A model generated the notes under the pieces. That model was given only the letters and a program-made list of their open reading frames with translations, did not search any database and was not told where the DNA came from. DNA of 64,000 nt. It comes from JACDAE01 sp963717195. GTDB taxonomy: Bacteria; Chloroflexota; Ktedonobacteria; Ktedonobacterales; Ktedonobacteraceae. This document shows, in pieces, positions 19,411 to 28,011 of the stretch. The stretch is from the NCBI GenBank assembly GCA_963717195.1, contig CAVQVR010000002.1:248001-312000 (forward strand), given 5' to 3'. Made by a program: the position numbers and the translations under genes. Position 1 is the first letter of the stretch. Each line of letters begins with the position of its first letter.

Positions 19411-19485
19411 GCGCCTGGTAGCTATCAAATTTCTGCACGCAAACCTGCGTTCTGATCCTGGTTTTACGAACCGTTTTGTGCATGA
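19411..19485 (+). pseudogene. Remnant of a duplicated Ser/Thr kinase gene
   Basis: These 75 bases match 9957-10031 of the kinase gene with 10 mismatches by direct count, covering the catalytic-lysine strand VAIKFLHANLRSDP. The remnant lies just behind copy B of the secreted gene, as the kinase lies behind copy A, with the first about 290 bases of the copied interval deleted. Confidence 0.8.
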
Positions 19486-19583
19486 AAAGAGCAGGCTCCA
19501 ACCTATTTTATGCTAGAATGTATCACGTTAAGAATTCCAATCGTGTAAAAAGAAATACTTCAGTACATATAAGGTGTTCGTAA

Positions 19584-20915
19584 ATGTCTAATTTTCTCTG
19601 GCCTGAGATCGCGCTAACCTTTATTTTGCTGCTGGCAAATGGCTTTTTCGCCGCAGCCGAGATCGCTATTGTCTCAGCGCGACGCAGTCGTTTGCAGCAA
19701 ATGATCGATGATGGGCAAAAAAGTGCGAAACAGGCGCTTGAACTGGCCGAAAATCCTGATCGCTTTCTGGCAACCGTCCAGGTAGGAATGACCTTGATCA
19801 ATACATTGGCAGCCGCATTCAGTGGTGCCAGTCTCAGTGGACCTTTAGCAACTCTTTTCACTCAGGTTCCTCTTCTGAAACCATACGCGAACACGCTCGC
19901 ACTGGCCTGCGTCGTTCTACTCGTTGCCTACTTTTCACTGATAGTGGGAGAGCTCGTGCCCAAGCGCCTGGGTTTACAATCAGCGGAACGCCTTGCCACT
20001 CGTACAGCGCCTTTTATGACCAGTTTATCAGTTGTACTAAGACCGGCCATCTCCTTTCTGAATTTTTCAACTAATCTGGTCTTGCGTTTGATCGGACAAA
20101 GTCAAGCCAGGAAATCTTCTGTTACAGAAGAAGATATCGTCTACCTTGCACGCGAGGGCGCTGTAAGCGGCACCGTCGAGAGCGAAGAGGAGGAGTTTAT
20201 CAACCGCGTCTTCCGTTTTACTGACCGCACAGTTAGCGAAGTTATGCAGCCACGTACAGATATCGTAGCAGTAGAAGTTGGTACCCCTTTGCAAGAGGTC
20301 ATCAAGACTTTCAGGGAAACTGGCTTTACACGGCTCCCACTTTACGAGGGATCGCTCGATAATATTGTAGGAGTTATCTATGCCAAGGATCTGCTGCTCA
20401 CACAGAATAATGATGAAAACACGGATCTCAAGAAATTAGCGCGTCCACCATTCTTTGTCACCGCCTACCAGCATGTTGACGACCTGCTGACCACCTTCCG
20501 GCGCAAGGGCATCCATCTGGCTATCGTCATTGACGAATACAGTCAGATCGTTGGGCTACTCACACTGGAGGATGTATTGGAAGAGCTTGTCGGTGAGATT
20601 CAAGATGAATATGATGAGCCAGAACATAATGCTTTTGTAGCACGAGCTGACGGTAGCTGGCTGGTTGATGCTATGGTACCGCAAGAGGAAGTGCGCGAGA
20701 AGCTTGGCCTGCCTGAGAACGATGAAGAGGATCGTGGCTATAGAACTCTCGCTGGTATGATCCTCGCATACATGGGTCGCATTCCAAAGGTAGGTGACAG
20801 TGTGACCATTGACAAATTCGTCTTTGAAATTGTGGATATGGATGGCAGGCGCATCGATAAGGTTCTGATACGCCCTTTAGATGGCATCGCAAATGCGACT
20901 CGACGCCTGACGTAA
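19584..20915 (+). CDS. CNNM/CorC-type transporter (hemolysin family)
   Basis: 443 residues. The N-terminal DUF21 membrane domain (about 1-190) starts ALTFILLLANGFFAAAEIAIVSARRSRL and includes LVAYFSLIVGELVPKRLG, both hallmarks. Two CBS domains follow (VMQPRTDIVAV with GFTRLPLYEGSLDNIVGVIYAKDLL, and FFVTAYQHVDDLL with IVIDEYSQIVGLLTLEDVLEELVGEI), then the CorC_HlyC domain (about 350-440). The family is linked to Mg2+ efflux rather than to haemolysis; the CBS pair binds ATP-Mg. Monocistronic as far as can be seen. Confidence 0.9.
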   Translation: MSNFLWPEIALTFILLLANGFFAAAEIAIVSARRSRLQQMIDDGQKSAKQALELAENPDRFLATVQVGMTLINTLAAAFSGASLSGPLATLFTQVPLLKPYANTLALACVVLLVAYFSLIVGELVPKRLGLQSAERLATRTAPFMTSLSVVLRPAISFLNFSTNLVLRLIGQSQARKSSVTEEDIVYLAREGAVSGTVESEEEEFINRVFRFTDRTVSEVMQPRTDIVAVEVGTPLQEVIKTFRETGFTRLPLYEGSLDNIVGVIYAKDLLLTQNNDENTDLKKLARPPFFVTAYQHVDDLLTTFRRKGIHLAIVIDEYSQIVGLLTLEDVLEELVGEIQDEYDEPEHNAFVARADGSWLVDAMVPQEEVREKLGLPENDEEDRGYRTLAGMILAYMGRIPKVGDSVTIDKFVFEIVDMDGRRIDKVLIRPLDGIANATRRLT

Positions 20916-20981
20916 TAAACGCTATTGCAAGCATGTCCAATGACACCTGTCTGGCTCGTGGTAATGCCTTCGTGTGCCTTT

Positions 20982-22226
20982 TTAGGCATTCTCTCTCATC
21001 AAAAATGCAAGATAGCGCTGTTTGGCTTGCTCTCGTTCCTCTGTAGTGGGAGGCGTCTGCTGATGAGCCGGGTTCATGAACTCCTCCATTTCTTGCAAAA
21101 TAGCAGTTCGTTGTTGCTCTTTGTCATGCTTAACCTGCACTGTTTTCCCTTCTGGTAGCGTGATTCCCTCACGTTCGAGCCATTGTTCAGCAAAAAAAAG
21201 CTCCACCGTCTTGCCTTCAGGAACGACAGTACCGTATTTTTCGAGGACGTCCTCAGCCACAAAGATAGGACATTCCATCTGTAGAGCAAGACCGAATGCA
21301 TCACTTGGTCGAACATCGACATCACTCACCAACTCACCATTGCGCACTTTTGCCACCGCATAGAAGATATTATCTTTCAACGCTTCAATACGGACTTCTT
21401 CTAACTGCACCCCTGTCGCCTTCAAGACATTTGCCATGAAGTGAGCCATCGTCGGTCTTGGAGCAGTGATACCTGTAAGCCCCACTGCGATGACCAGGGC
21501 CTCCATTTTCGGAATCCAGATGAAGATGGAGCGGCGTCCTACCTCATCCCATAAGATGACGACCCGCTGATCAGTAAGAAAGTTCTTTCTGACGGCGGTG
21601 ATGATAACCTTTGCCATATGCTGTTTCCTTTCAGTAGATTTGCGTGCTTGTTGTGCTTCCTCAGAGATCGGTAAGAGTTGCTCCCGCAGGTGGTTGCGTG
21701 CTTTGAACAGGCGGCTTTTGACTGCTGTTACGGAAATTCCTAAGATGGCAGCAATTTCTTGCAGGCTGAGTTGTTGATAGTAAAAGAGGAGTGTTGCGGC
21801 TCGCTCTTTTGGAGAAAGGGCATGCACAGCACTAAGCAGGAGATGGTGCAGCTCTTGTTCCTCGGCGACCTCTTGTGGATCGACCACAGCATCAGAGAAA
21901 GGGAGGAGTTCGCAATACATACCTCCTATCATGCTCTCCAAAGAGAGTGGGTTCAGTTTTCGCTCTTTGAGGAAAGTCCGAGCACCATTCAATACAATAC
22001 TGTAGAACCAGGTTTTGAAACGTTCAGGCTCACGGAGCTGGTTGAGCGAGAGATACGCCGCCAGGAATGCTTCTTGTGTTATCTCCTGTACCCAGTCTTC
22101 CTGAGCCACCACGCCGAAAGCAATTCGCCTTGCCATCGGCTCATAGCGTTCGATGAGTTCCCCAAATGCCTCTTTGTTGCCAGATCTGGTCAACTCCACC
22201 AGGTCTCCGTCTCCTTGTAGCTGCAT
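20982..22226 (-). CDS. ECF-type sigma factor fused to a bifunctional nuclease (DUF151) domain
   Basis: 414 residues from an ATG with GGAGGAGAGG upstream. Residues 1-80 match sigma70 region 2 (AFGELIERYEPMARRIAFGV, QEITQEAFLAAYLSL, FKTWFYSIVLNGARTFL) and 125-185 match region 4 (ALSPKERAATLLFYYQQLSLQEIAAILGIS in consecutive helices, then AVKSRLFKARNHLREQL). Residues 205-340 form a BFN/DUF151 domain: VVILWDEVGRRSIFIWIP, then PRPTMAHFMANVL and RPSDAFGLALQMECPIFVAEDVL. A Glu/Gln-rich tail follows. No anti-sigma gene is adjacent, so the C-terminal domain may control the sigma part. The frame is continuous through the linker. Confidence 0.85.
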   Translation of the reverse strand: MQLQGDGDLVELTRSGNKEAFGELIERYEPMARRIAFGVVAQEDWVQEITQEAFLAAYLSLNQLREPERFKTWFYSIVLNGARTFLKERKLNPLSLESMIGGMYCELLPFSDAVVDPQEVAEEQELHHLLLSAVHALSPKERAATLLFYYQQLSLQEIAAILGISVTAVKSRLFKARNHLREQLLPISEEAQQARKSTERKQHMAKVIITAVRKNFLTDQRVVILWDEVGRRSIFIWIPKMEALVIAVGLTGITAPRPTMAHFMANVLKATGVQLEEVRIEALKDNIFYAVAKVRNGELVSDVDVRPSDAFGLALQMECPIFVAEDVLEKYGTVVPEGKTVELFFAEQWLEREGITLPEGKTVQVKHDKEQQRTAILQEMEEFMNPAHQQTPPTTEEREQAKQRYLAFLMRENA

Positions 22227-22377
22227 ATCCTCTCCTCCTGTTTAACCTTCTCTAAGAATAGAGTGAAAAAACGAGAAAAAGGTTGTCTTTTGAGCCAATT
22301 CCATTGCTGTGAAGTTGTGCGCACGCTTCCCGGTGAGTTCCATTGCCAGGAGCCTGGCTCATGCTGACGCCCTACGC

Positions 22378-23382
22378 TCACCATTCATGGAAAAAGGCCT
22401 GTATAGATTGGGCAGCATCCCTTATCGCAACACGACGATCTTCCGTCAATGCTTGTACAGCCTCTTTAATCTCTCTATCTTGAAAAACAATCTGGCTAAG
22501 CACCCATAATGTATGCAAGAGCGCCTGCTCATCAGCATCCTGAAATTCTGCTAACAAGAACTGCTTATAGATGCTCAGGAAATGATTTTCAAACGCAAGT
22601 GTACGTTCACAGATCGAGCGCAACACCTCACGCTCCTCATGATCTTCAGGGATAAGGTAGTTCCAACGTCCTCTGCATTGCTCATAGATATCTTGCAGAA
22701 GTTGGCCCCATTCATCTTGAAAACACATTTGATAAATTTTATGGCAATCACTTTTACGTGCGATATAACGACCTGCTTTGAAAGCAATGATTGCAGTCGC
22801 GGACCAGCCAACAAGGCGAATAAGGTCACGTGTACAGTTCACCTCTTGCCCAGTGGGAAGACGAAGTTTGCGTGCGTCATACCCATAGAACTCCGCAGAG
22901 GGAACGGGATAGTCCACAGGATAGGTGATCACTGGCGCACGATTGAAAAGATGCACAGTACGCCAACAGGATGAATGCATACGATCACGCGTCCACTCAA
23001 TAAGCGGCATCAAGGGGATCTGTGAACGAATATCTTGACCATAAAGTAGCAAGCTACCCATCTTAAAATTAGGAGAAATGCCTCCTGACAAACTTTGCTC
23101 GTTGAGCACTATGACATCGAGCTCGAAAGAGTAAGGGGCTGCACATCGAAAAGCTAACGCTTCAGTCTCTGTTCGTACCTGCTCGTTGGAAAATTTCTCT
23201 TTGAATATAATCAGTAAGTCGATATCACTGGTAGTTATGCGGCTATTGTCAGCGTAACTGCCTTCTATGTAATAGCTATGAATATAGTCTGGAAAACGTG
23301 TATTTAGAAGTGTGATGAATTCGCATAGTAGAGCATCGATAGAAGCGTTGTGAGTCGAGTTTACTAATATAACATTGCTCAT
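22378..23382 (-). CDS. Pol-beta superfamily nucleotidyltransferase
   Basis: 334 residues. The N-terminal domain has the nucleotidyltransferase signature GSYADNSRITTSDIDLLIIF (GS plus two Asp for metal) and a third acidic strand, FELDVIVL. The remaining 230 residues are helical (CTRDLIRLVGWSATAIIAFKAGR, then a repeat-like helical end), as in antibiotic or RNA nucleotidyltransferases. It lies 36 bases behind the Thg1-like gene and probably shares its transcript, so addition of nucleotides to an RNA end is one reasonable guess; an aminoglycoside-type transferase is the alternative. Confidence 0.75.
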   Translation of the reverse strand: MSNVILVNSTHNASIDALLCEFITLLNTRFPDYIHSYYIEGSYADNSRITTSDIDLLIIFKEKFSNEQVRTETEALAFRCAAPYSFELDVIVLNEQSLSGGISPNFKMGSLLLYGQDIRSQIPLMPLIEWTRDRMHSSCWRTVHLFNRAPVITYPVDYPVPSAEFYGYDARKLRLPTGQEVNCTRDLIRLVGWSATAIIAFKAGRYIARKSDCHKIYQMCFQDEWGQLLQDIYEQCRGRWNYLIPEDHEEREVLRSICERTLAFENHFLSIYKQFLLAEFQDADEQALLHTLWVLSQIVFQDREIKEAVQALTEDRRVAIRDAAQSIQAFFHEW

Positions 23383-23418
23383 GGATCGACGCCTTGCTTT
23401 TGATGATCATGCACAAAC

Positions 23419-24186
23419 TTACAATTTTTGCATCGAATGCGCATCCAAAATATTGCGAATAAACGATCCATAAGCTTCTTTTGTCGGTAACTCTTCGTCA
23501 ACCCTGAGGCGACGACGAATAGCTCTTACCTCAATATTACGTATTGGATCGAAACCAGTTTTCTCATACTGCTCCCAATAAAGACCAGTTCCACGGCGTT
23601 GCCATAGCGGCAGATCGTCAAAATTGATGTTTCGCTGCAAGAGTAGCTCTTGCTTAAAAGAAAGAGGTTTACTTTTGAGTATTTCCATAGCCTCAGCAGG
23701 AGTCTTGCCTTCCTTGAGCAATGTCCAGTGACACCAGCCATTCAAGGCGCAACGACTTGCATCCTCCTGACGCCACCGAAAATAATCAACGACCTGATCT
23801 TTATTTGCTCCCATCCATATACGACTATCAAAGTGCACAATTTGCCCACAAGCAAGCGTGAATGTAGCGCTGGCAATACCTGCAGAAAGCGATACGATTT
23901 TCTCTACTTCACGATCAAACAAATTCCAATCCTGACGAAACAAAATGGAAATCTCATCACTTTCGGTATAAGCATAAATACCATGTAATTTTTCTAAAAG
24001 CGCTCTAGCAGTTTTGCGCATCATATCCTGAAAATGAAGATCAATTGGTTTCTCAAAGCCAGTTGCAGTAAAACAAGTAAAGCCATGTCCATCGAGACGT
24101 AGCACTATCCAGGCACCTGGCAAACAACGTAACCCATGAAAATATTCAAGGGCACGCATCCTTTTTTCAAATTCATTACTGTCCAT
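23419..24186 (-). CDS. Thg1-like 3'-5' polymerase (tRNA-His guanylyltransferase family)
   Basis: 255 residues, normal for the family. Family marks in order: FEKRMRALEYFHGLRCLPGAWIVLRLDGHGF (residues 6-36; the metal-binding Asp lies in RLDGHGF), GIYAYTESDEISILF (second metal site), SLSAGIASATFTL, FDSRIW, and YFRWRQEDASRCALNGWCHW with the conserved R-Q-x-D region. Such enzymes add nucleotides to the 5' end of tRNA in the reverse direction; bacterial members usually repair truncated tRNA 5' ends rather than add G-1. Its start overlaps the end of the upstream kinase gene by 11 bases, implying coupled translation. Confidence 0.9.
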   Translation of the reverse strand: MDSNEFEKRMRALEYFHGLRCLPGAWIVLRLDGHGFTCFTATGFEKPIDLHFQDMMRKTARALLEKLHGIYAYTESDEISILFRQDWNLFDREVEKIVSLSAGIASATFTLACGQIVHFDSRIWMGANKDQVVDYFRWRQEDASRCALNGWCHWTLLKEGKTPAEAMEILKSKPLSFKQELLLQRNINFDDLPLWQRRGTGLYWEQYEKTGFDPIRNIEVRAIRRRLRVDEELPTKEAYGSFIRNILDAHSMQKL

Positions 24187-24646
24187 TCATTTTCCTCAGC
24201 GCACAACTCTCATTGAACGTTCCATCATCATTAGCAGATACATAGAATAGCACATCAAACCCTTCTTTATAATCGGGAGGAACAAATCTCTTCATGGTCG
24301 CAAAAATAGCCACATCCGGCACTTTCTCCTTGCCCGTGCGTTGCTTGTTACGAGCGAGGGATTGACTTATCTGTGGCACAAAATAATAACCCACGGTTTC
24401 AGCACTATATGTACGTCCCAGTTGGATTAGTTCAGCCCGATCTTCAAGTGTAGGATTGGTATTATCGACGACAACAGAAGAACCAGCCTGGAGAGCTGCT
24501 TCGATGAGCTGGTACTGCCGACGAGAAGGTTGCTTGTTATTGCGCAAAAGATCTTTGCTTACAAGCACGTGGGTTACTGCAAAATGAGTACGAAAGAATG
24601 TGCTTTTCCCTGATGCCTGTAAACCTGCAAAAATGATGATTTCCAT
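24176..24646 (-). CDS. P-loop polynucleotide kinase-like protein
   Basis: 156 residues from ATG 24,646, chosen for AGGAG 7 to 8 bases upstream; the longer upstream frame runs through repeats. Walker A is IIIFAGLQASGKSTFF at the very N-terminus, followed by LVSKDLLRN, LIEAALQAGSSVVVDNTNPT (Walker B type Asp) and a lid Arg region (RNKQRTGKEKVP). This is the compact AAA_33 fold of T4 Pnk-type kinases, which phosphorylate nucleic acid 5' ends. As first gene of a unit with a Thg1-like polymerase and a nucleotidyltransferase it would fit 5'-end healing before nucleotide addition. Substrate not proven. Confidence 0.8.
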   Translation of the reverse strand: MEIIIFAGLQASGKSTFFRTHFAVTHVLVSKDLLRNNKQPSRRQYQLIEAALQAGSSVVVDNTNPTLEDRAELIQLGRTYSAETVGYYFVPQISQSLARNKQRTGKEKVPDVAIFATMKRFVPPDYKEGFDVLFYVSANDDGTFNESCALRKMNGQ

Positions 24647-24658
24647 AGATAGGCTCCT

Positions 24659-24739
24659 GGGCGTCGTAAACGCGGCCCCTACACTGGGCGCCGTCAACCT
24701 GGCCCATACGCTGGACATCGTAAATGTGGACCATACATA
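24659..24739. repeat. Three degenerate 27-bp tandem repeat units
   Basis: Units 24,659-24,685, 24,686-24,712 and 24,713-24,739, beginning GGGCGTCG, GGGCGCCG and GGACATCG. They are related to the GTAGGGGC interspersed family and lie immediately upstream of the kinase gene. Confidence 0.7.
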
Positions 24740-24767
24740 TCGCGTTTTCACGAGGCTGCTAAATGTC

Positions 24768-25226
24768 CTATCGCCCTTTATGCTTCCAGGTCTCCATTGG
24801 GACATGGGGGCCGGGACCGAGGCCAAGAGCGCCATGCATCGCGCCCATACACTGATCCATTATGACGCTGAGGCCTGCTGCTTCGGCAATTTGCCTGGCC
24901 TCCGCAGACGCGATGCCGAGTTGGAGCCAGAGCACTTTTGCCCCTATCTTGACGGCTTCACGGGCAATCTCGGGCGTCTCCTCAGAAGGGCGAAACACAT
25001 TCACCACGTCTACTGGCACAGTAATATCTGTAAGCGCACGATAGACGGATTCGCCGAAGAGTTCGCCACCATGGGGGTTAACTGGTAGAATGCGATATCC
25101 CTGACTTTGCAGATAGAGAGGAATCAGGTGAGCAGCCTTCTCCTCATTTCCTGAGGCTCCTACTACTGCAATGGTTCGTGTTGTATTGTAAATATCCAGC
25201 AGTTCTTTTCGTGCTGACGAGTCCAT
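24768..25226 (-). CDS. CoA-binding domain protein (YccU type)
   Basis: 152 residues, a single Rossmann-like CoA-binding domain: TIAVVGASGNEEKAAHLIPLYLQSQGYRI, then LPVNPHGGELFG, VDVVNVFRPSEETPEIAREAV, VLWLQLGIASAEARQIAEAAG and the family end VIMDQCMGAMHG. The size matches YccU/YmdA-like proteins related to the N-terminal part of succinyl-CoA synthetase alpha. The biochemical role is unknown. It lies between an acyl-CoA dehydrogenase and the RNA-repair-like genes on the same strand. Confidence 0.85.
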   Translation of the reverse strand: MDSSARKELLDIYNTTRTIAVVGASGNEEKAAHLIPLYLQSQGYRILPVNPHGGELFGESVYRALTDITVPVDVVNVFRPSEETPEIAREAVKIGAKVLWLQLGIASAEARQIAEAAGLSVIMDQCMGAMHGALGLGPGPHVPMETWKHKGR

Positions 25227-25306
25227 TAAAATGTCCTTTTCCTTTTGATCAACTGGTTATCAGGATGCAGCGTAAAACTCCTGCCTTCCAGGCATGGGGA
25301 TAGACC

Positions 25307-26455
25307 TCAGACATCTGAGAGCAGAGCACGCGCAATAACCAGGCGCTGTATTTGATTGGTGCCTTCATAGATCTGTGTGATCTTTGCATCGCGCATCATT
25401 CTCTCAGCGGGATATTCCTTCATGTACCCATAACCACCCAACACCTGAATGGCATCGTTGGTCACATCCATGGCTGCATCTGAGGCAAACATCTTTGCCA
25501 TAGCGGAATACTGGCTGAAGTGCTTTTCGCCACTATCAATCAGCTCGGCTACGTTATAGACCAGCAGACGTGCAGCTTCAACCTTTGTTGCCATATCCGC
25601 CAGCATAAATTGGATGCCCTGGTTCTCGGCAATGGGATGATTAAACTGGATACGCTGTTTTGAGTAGGAAACTGCCAGCTCCAACGCCCCTTGAGCAATA
25701 CCAAGGGCCTGAGCACCAATACCGGGGCGCGTGCGATCTAGCGTCATCATAGCGATCTTGAAACCGTCGCCCTCGCGACCAATGAGATTCTCAACTGGGA
25801 CCTCACAATCGTTGAAGATCAGTTCAGCAGTCTGCGAACCTTTGATGCCCATCTTCTCCTCGATGCGGCCAACGGAGAATCCAGGAAAATCTTTCTCAAC
25901 GATAAAGGCACTGATACCACGCGTCCCCTTCTCTACGTCAGTCATCGCAAAAATCGAATTGACCTGGGCCAGGCCACCATTCGTAATGAAGCGCTTCGAT
26001 CCATTGAGGATATATTTATCGCCTTTGCGTACGGCAAGCGTGCGCATTGCCGCGGCATCCGAGCCCGAGCCAGCCTCGGTCAAGCCAAAAGCCGCCAGCC
26101 ACTCGCCACTCGCGAGAGTAGGAAAGTATTTGCGTTTCTGCTCCTCGTTGCCACCCAACAGAATCGGTGTCGCTCCCAGTTGCTGTACGGCCAGTAGCAA
26201 ACCTGTCGTTGCGCAACAACGGGAAAGTTCCTCAATCGCCCTTACAATGGCAAGCTCACTTGCTCCGATGCCGCTATATTCTGTCGGAAATGGCATGGCC
26301 AGGATATCCTGTTGCGCAAGCAGTTCTTTCATGTCCCAGGGGAACTCTCCGCTATGATCTATTTCAGCGGCACGTGGGGCTACACGCTGCTCCGCAATCT
26401 CCCGAATAGCTTCAATGAGCGCCTGTTCGTCCTCATTCAGATGCGACACTGCCAT
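25307..26455 (-). CDS. Acyl-CoA dehydrogenase
   Basis: 382 residues, the standard length of short or medium chain acyl-CoA dehydrogenases. It shows AAFGLTEAGSGSDAAAMRTLA (FAD-binding signature), YILNGSKRFITNGG, FGVR-like FSVGRIEEKMGIKGSQTAEL, QALGIAQGALELAVSYSKQR, and VLGGYGYMKEYPAERMMRDAKITQIYEGT in consecutive segments, with the catalytic Glu in IYEGTNQIQ. It oxidises an acyl-CoA and hands electrons to EtfAB, encoded in this window. Upstream lies a perfect dyad that could be an operator. Confidence 0.95.
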   Translation of the reverse strand: MAVSHLNEDEQALIEAIREIAEQRVAPRAAEIDHSGEFPWDMKELLAQQDILAMPFPTEYSGIGASELAIVRAIEELSRCCATTGLLLAVQQLGATPILLGGNEEQKRKYFPTLASGEWLAAFGLTEAGSGSDAAAMRTLAVRKGDKYILNGSKRFITNGGLAQVNSIFAMTDVEKGTRGISAFIVEKDFPGFSVGRIEEKMGIKGSQTAELIFNDCEVPVENLIGREGDGFKIAMMTLDRTRPGIGAQALGIAQGALELAVSYSKQRIQFNHPIAENQGIQFMLADMATKVEAARLLVYNVAELIDSGEKHFSQYSAMAKMFASDAAMDVTNDAIQVLGGYGYMKEYPAERMMRDAKITQIYEGTNQIQRLVIARALLSDV

Positions 26456-26501
26456 CTTTCCACTCCTTATATGCCGATTACTTCGACTAACCAGTCTCTT
26501 A

Positions 26502-26521
26502 TATACTCACAAACGAGTATA
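26502..26521 (-). promoter_or_regulatory. Operator-like dyad upstream of the acyl-CoA dehydrogenase
   Basis: TATACTC (26,502-26,508), 6-base gap, GAGTATA (26,515-26,521), about 50 bases before the gene. The form suits a TetR or GntR family dimer; no such regulator is encoded nearby. Confidence 0.4.
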
Positions 26522-26646
26522 TCACAAGGCCGCTCAAGGTTGCCTGTAAGCATACTTGTCTGCTCCACCACTATTCAGTACCTCTACTATCCAGGCGATC
26601 TGACTGAGAGAAAAGTGAACAACTTTTAGGAAACAAGTATTATGAC

Positions 26647-26675
26647 TTGACAGAAACCGGTTTCTTGGTTATAGT
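26647..26675 (+). promoter_or_regulatory. Strong promoter with LacI-type operator in the spacer
   Basis: TTGACA (26,647-26,652), exactly 17 bases, TATAGT (26,670-26,675). The spacer begins with the perfect palindrome GAAACCGGTTTC (26,653-26,664), the CG-centred form typical of LacI/GalR operators. It drives the LacI gene and suggests self-repression. Confidence 0.75.
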
Positions 26676-26752
26676 TTCATTATGAAGCGCCTCGCTAGAG
26701 TTGGCGCCGCACGTATCTCCATCCGTTCATTGCAAGGAGGCAGGAACGTAGT

Positions 26753-27860
26753 ATGCAAGAGAAACTGACCATTCAAGATATCGCACGCCTGGCGGGGGTC
26801 TCTAAGGCCACAGTATCGCAGAGTGTTAAACCATAACCCATCCGTTAATGCAGAGTTGAGCGAACGCGTTACACGTATCATACAAGAACACAATTTCGTC
26901 CCCAATGCTACTGCGACAGGATTAGCTGGTGGGCGATTACACTTAATCGGTGTACTTGCTCCCCCGTTGACGTGGCCTGCAGTTCCGGCAATTCTGGGCG
27001 GTGTTGCCAGATATATTGAGAATACTCCATACGAAATGGTGCTCTATAGCATCAGCAATGAACGAAATCACTCCGATGTTCTTGACCGCATTCTGGCTAT
27101 GAGAATGATATCGGGCCTGCTCGCAATCTTCCCTGGAGCGCTTTCACAGCATCTCACCACGCGTTTCCAGCAAGGACTTCCCCTGGTAATGATCGACGAT
27201 CAGGAAAAACCGGGCTGCATTCCCTGGGTCGGCATCAATAACGTTGAAAGCGCCTATCAGGCCACCGCACATCTTCTGCAACTTGGATACAGGCGCATTG
27301 CTCATATTCTTGGACATCAAAACTATTATTGCTCCAGCGAGCGCTTGCAGGGATACTGCCGGGCATTACAGGACGCCGGGATTACTCCTGATCCCGCACT
27401 ACTACTTCAGGGAAATTTTGAAACAAGTAGTGGACGCCAATGCGCTGCAACCCTGTTCTCACGCGACAAAAGCGCATGGCCCGATGCAATCTTTGTCGGA
27501 AACGACCAGATGGCATACGGGGTTCTGGAAGTCGCAGAACAACAGGGCATACGAATACCAGAAGATATAGCTGTTATTGGCTTTGATGATAATATTTTCT
27601 CAGCTCATAAGCAACCTCCTCTCACGACTATTCGACAACCATTCGCTGAAATGGGATACACAGCCTGCGAAATTCTTTTAACGATGATTGATCCGGATCA
27701 TCGTGCTCATACAGAACGCCTGGTAGCATACCCGCCGCAAGTATCAGATGGTCCTCTTGAAAATCTCACTATGGATCATCCTATCCGTGTCCAGTTGGCA
27801 ACAAGCCTGGTAATGCGTGCATCGAGTGGCGCACTCCGCCCTCTCTCAACAAATCCCTGA
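26753..27860 (+). pseudogene. LacI-family transcription regulator with a +1 frameshift
   Basis: Full span about 369 residues. ATG 26,753 has AAGGAGG upstream and gives the DNA-binding helix-turn-helix LTIQDIARLAGVSKATVS; then an extra A near 26,820 shifts the frame, and the other frame continues with the hinge VLNHNPSVNAELSERVTRII and the periplasmic-binding-like effector domain (LIGVLAPPLTW, GYRRIAHILG, AIFVGNDQMAYGVLEV, IAVIGFDDN, LTTIRQPFAEMG). Without the extra base the join is perfect, so either a fresh mutation or a sequence error. The adjacent GH16 glucanase gene suggests a sugar-responsive repressor. Confidence 0.85.
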
Positions 27861-28011
27861 GGCTTCTCCACCTGTCTTCAGGCAGAGAAAGCAAATACAT
27901 TTACATTTGCCATACACGTTTCATAACATGTTGTCATGCCGTCTTGTTGTTGTATTTACATGAGCAGTTTTTTTACGCCGTCCCTATGCAATCTCAAGAA
28001 AGGAACTATCA

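Noticed and set aside
24647..24835. Longer N-terminus for the P-loop kinase
   Set aside because: It would be translated from degenerate tandem repeats; ATG 24,646 has AGGAG and puts the Walker A motif at the normal place.
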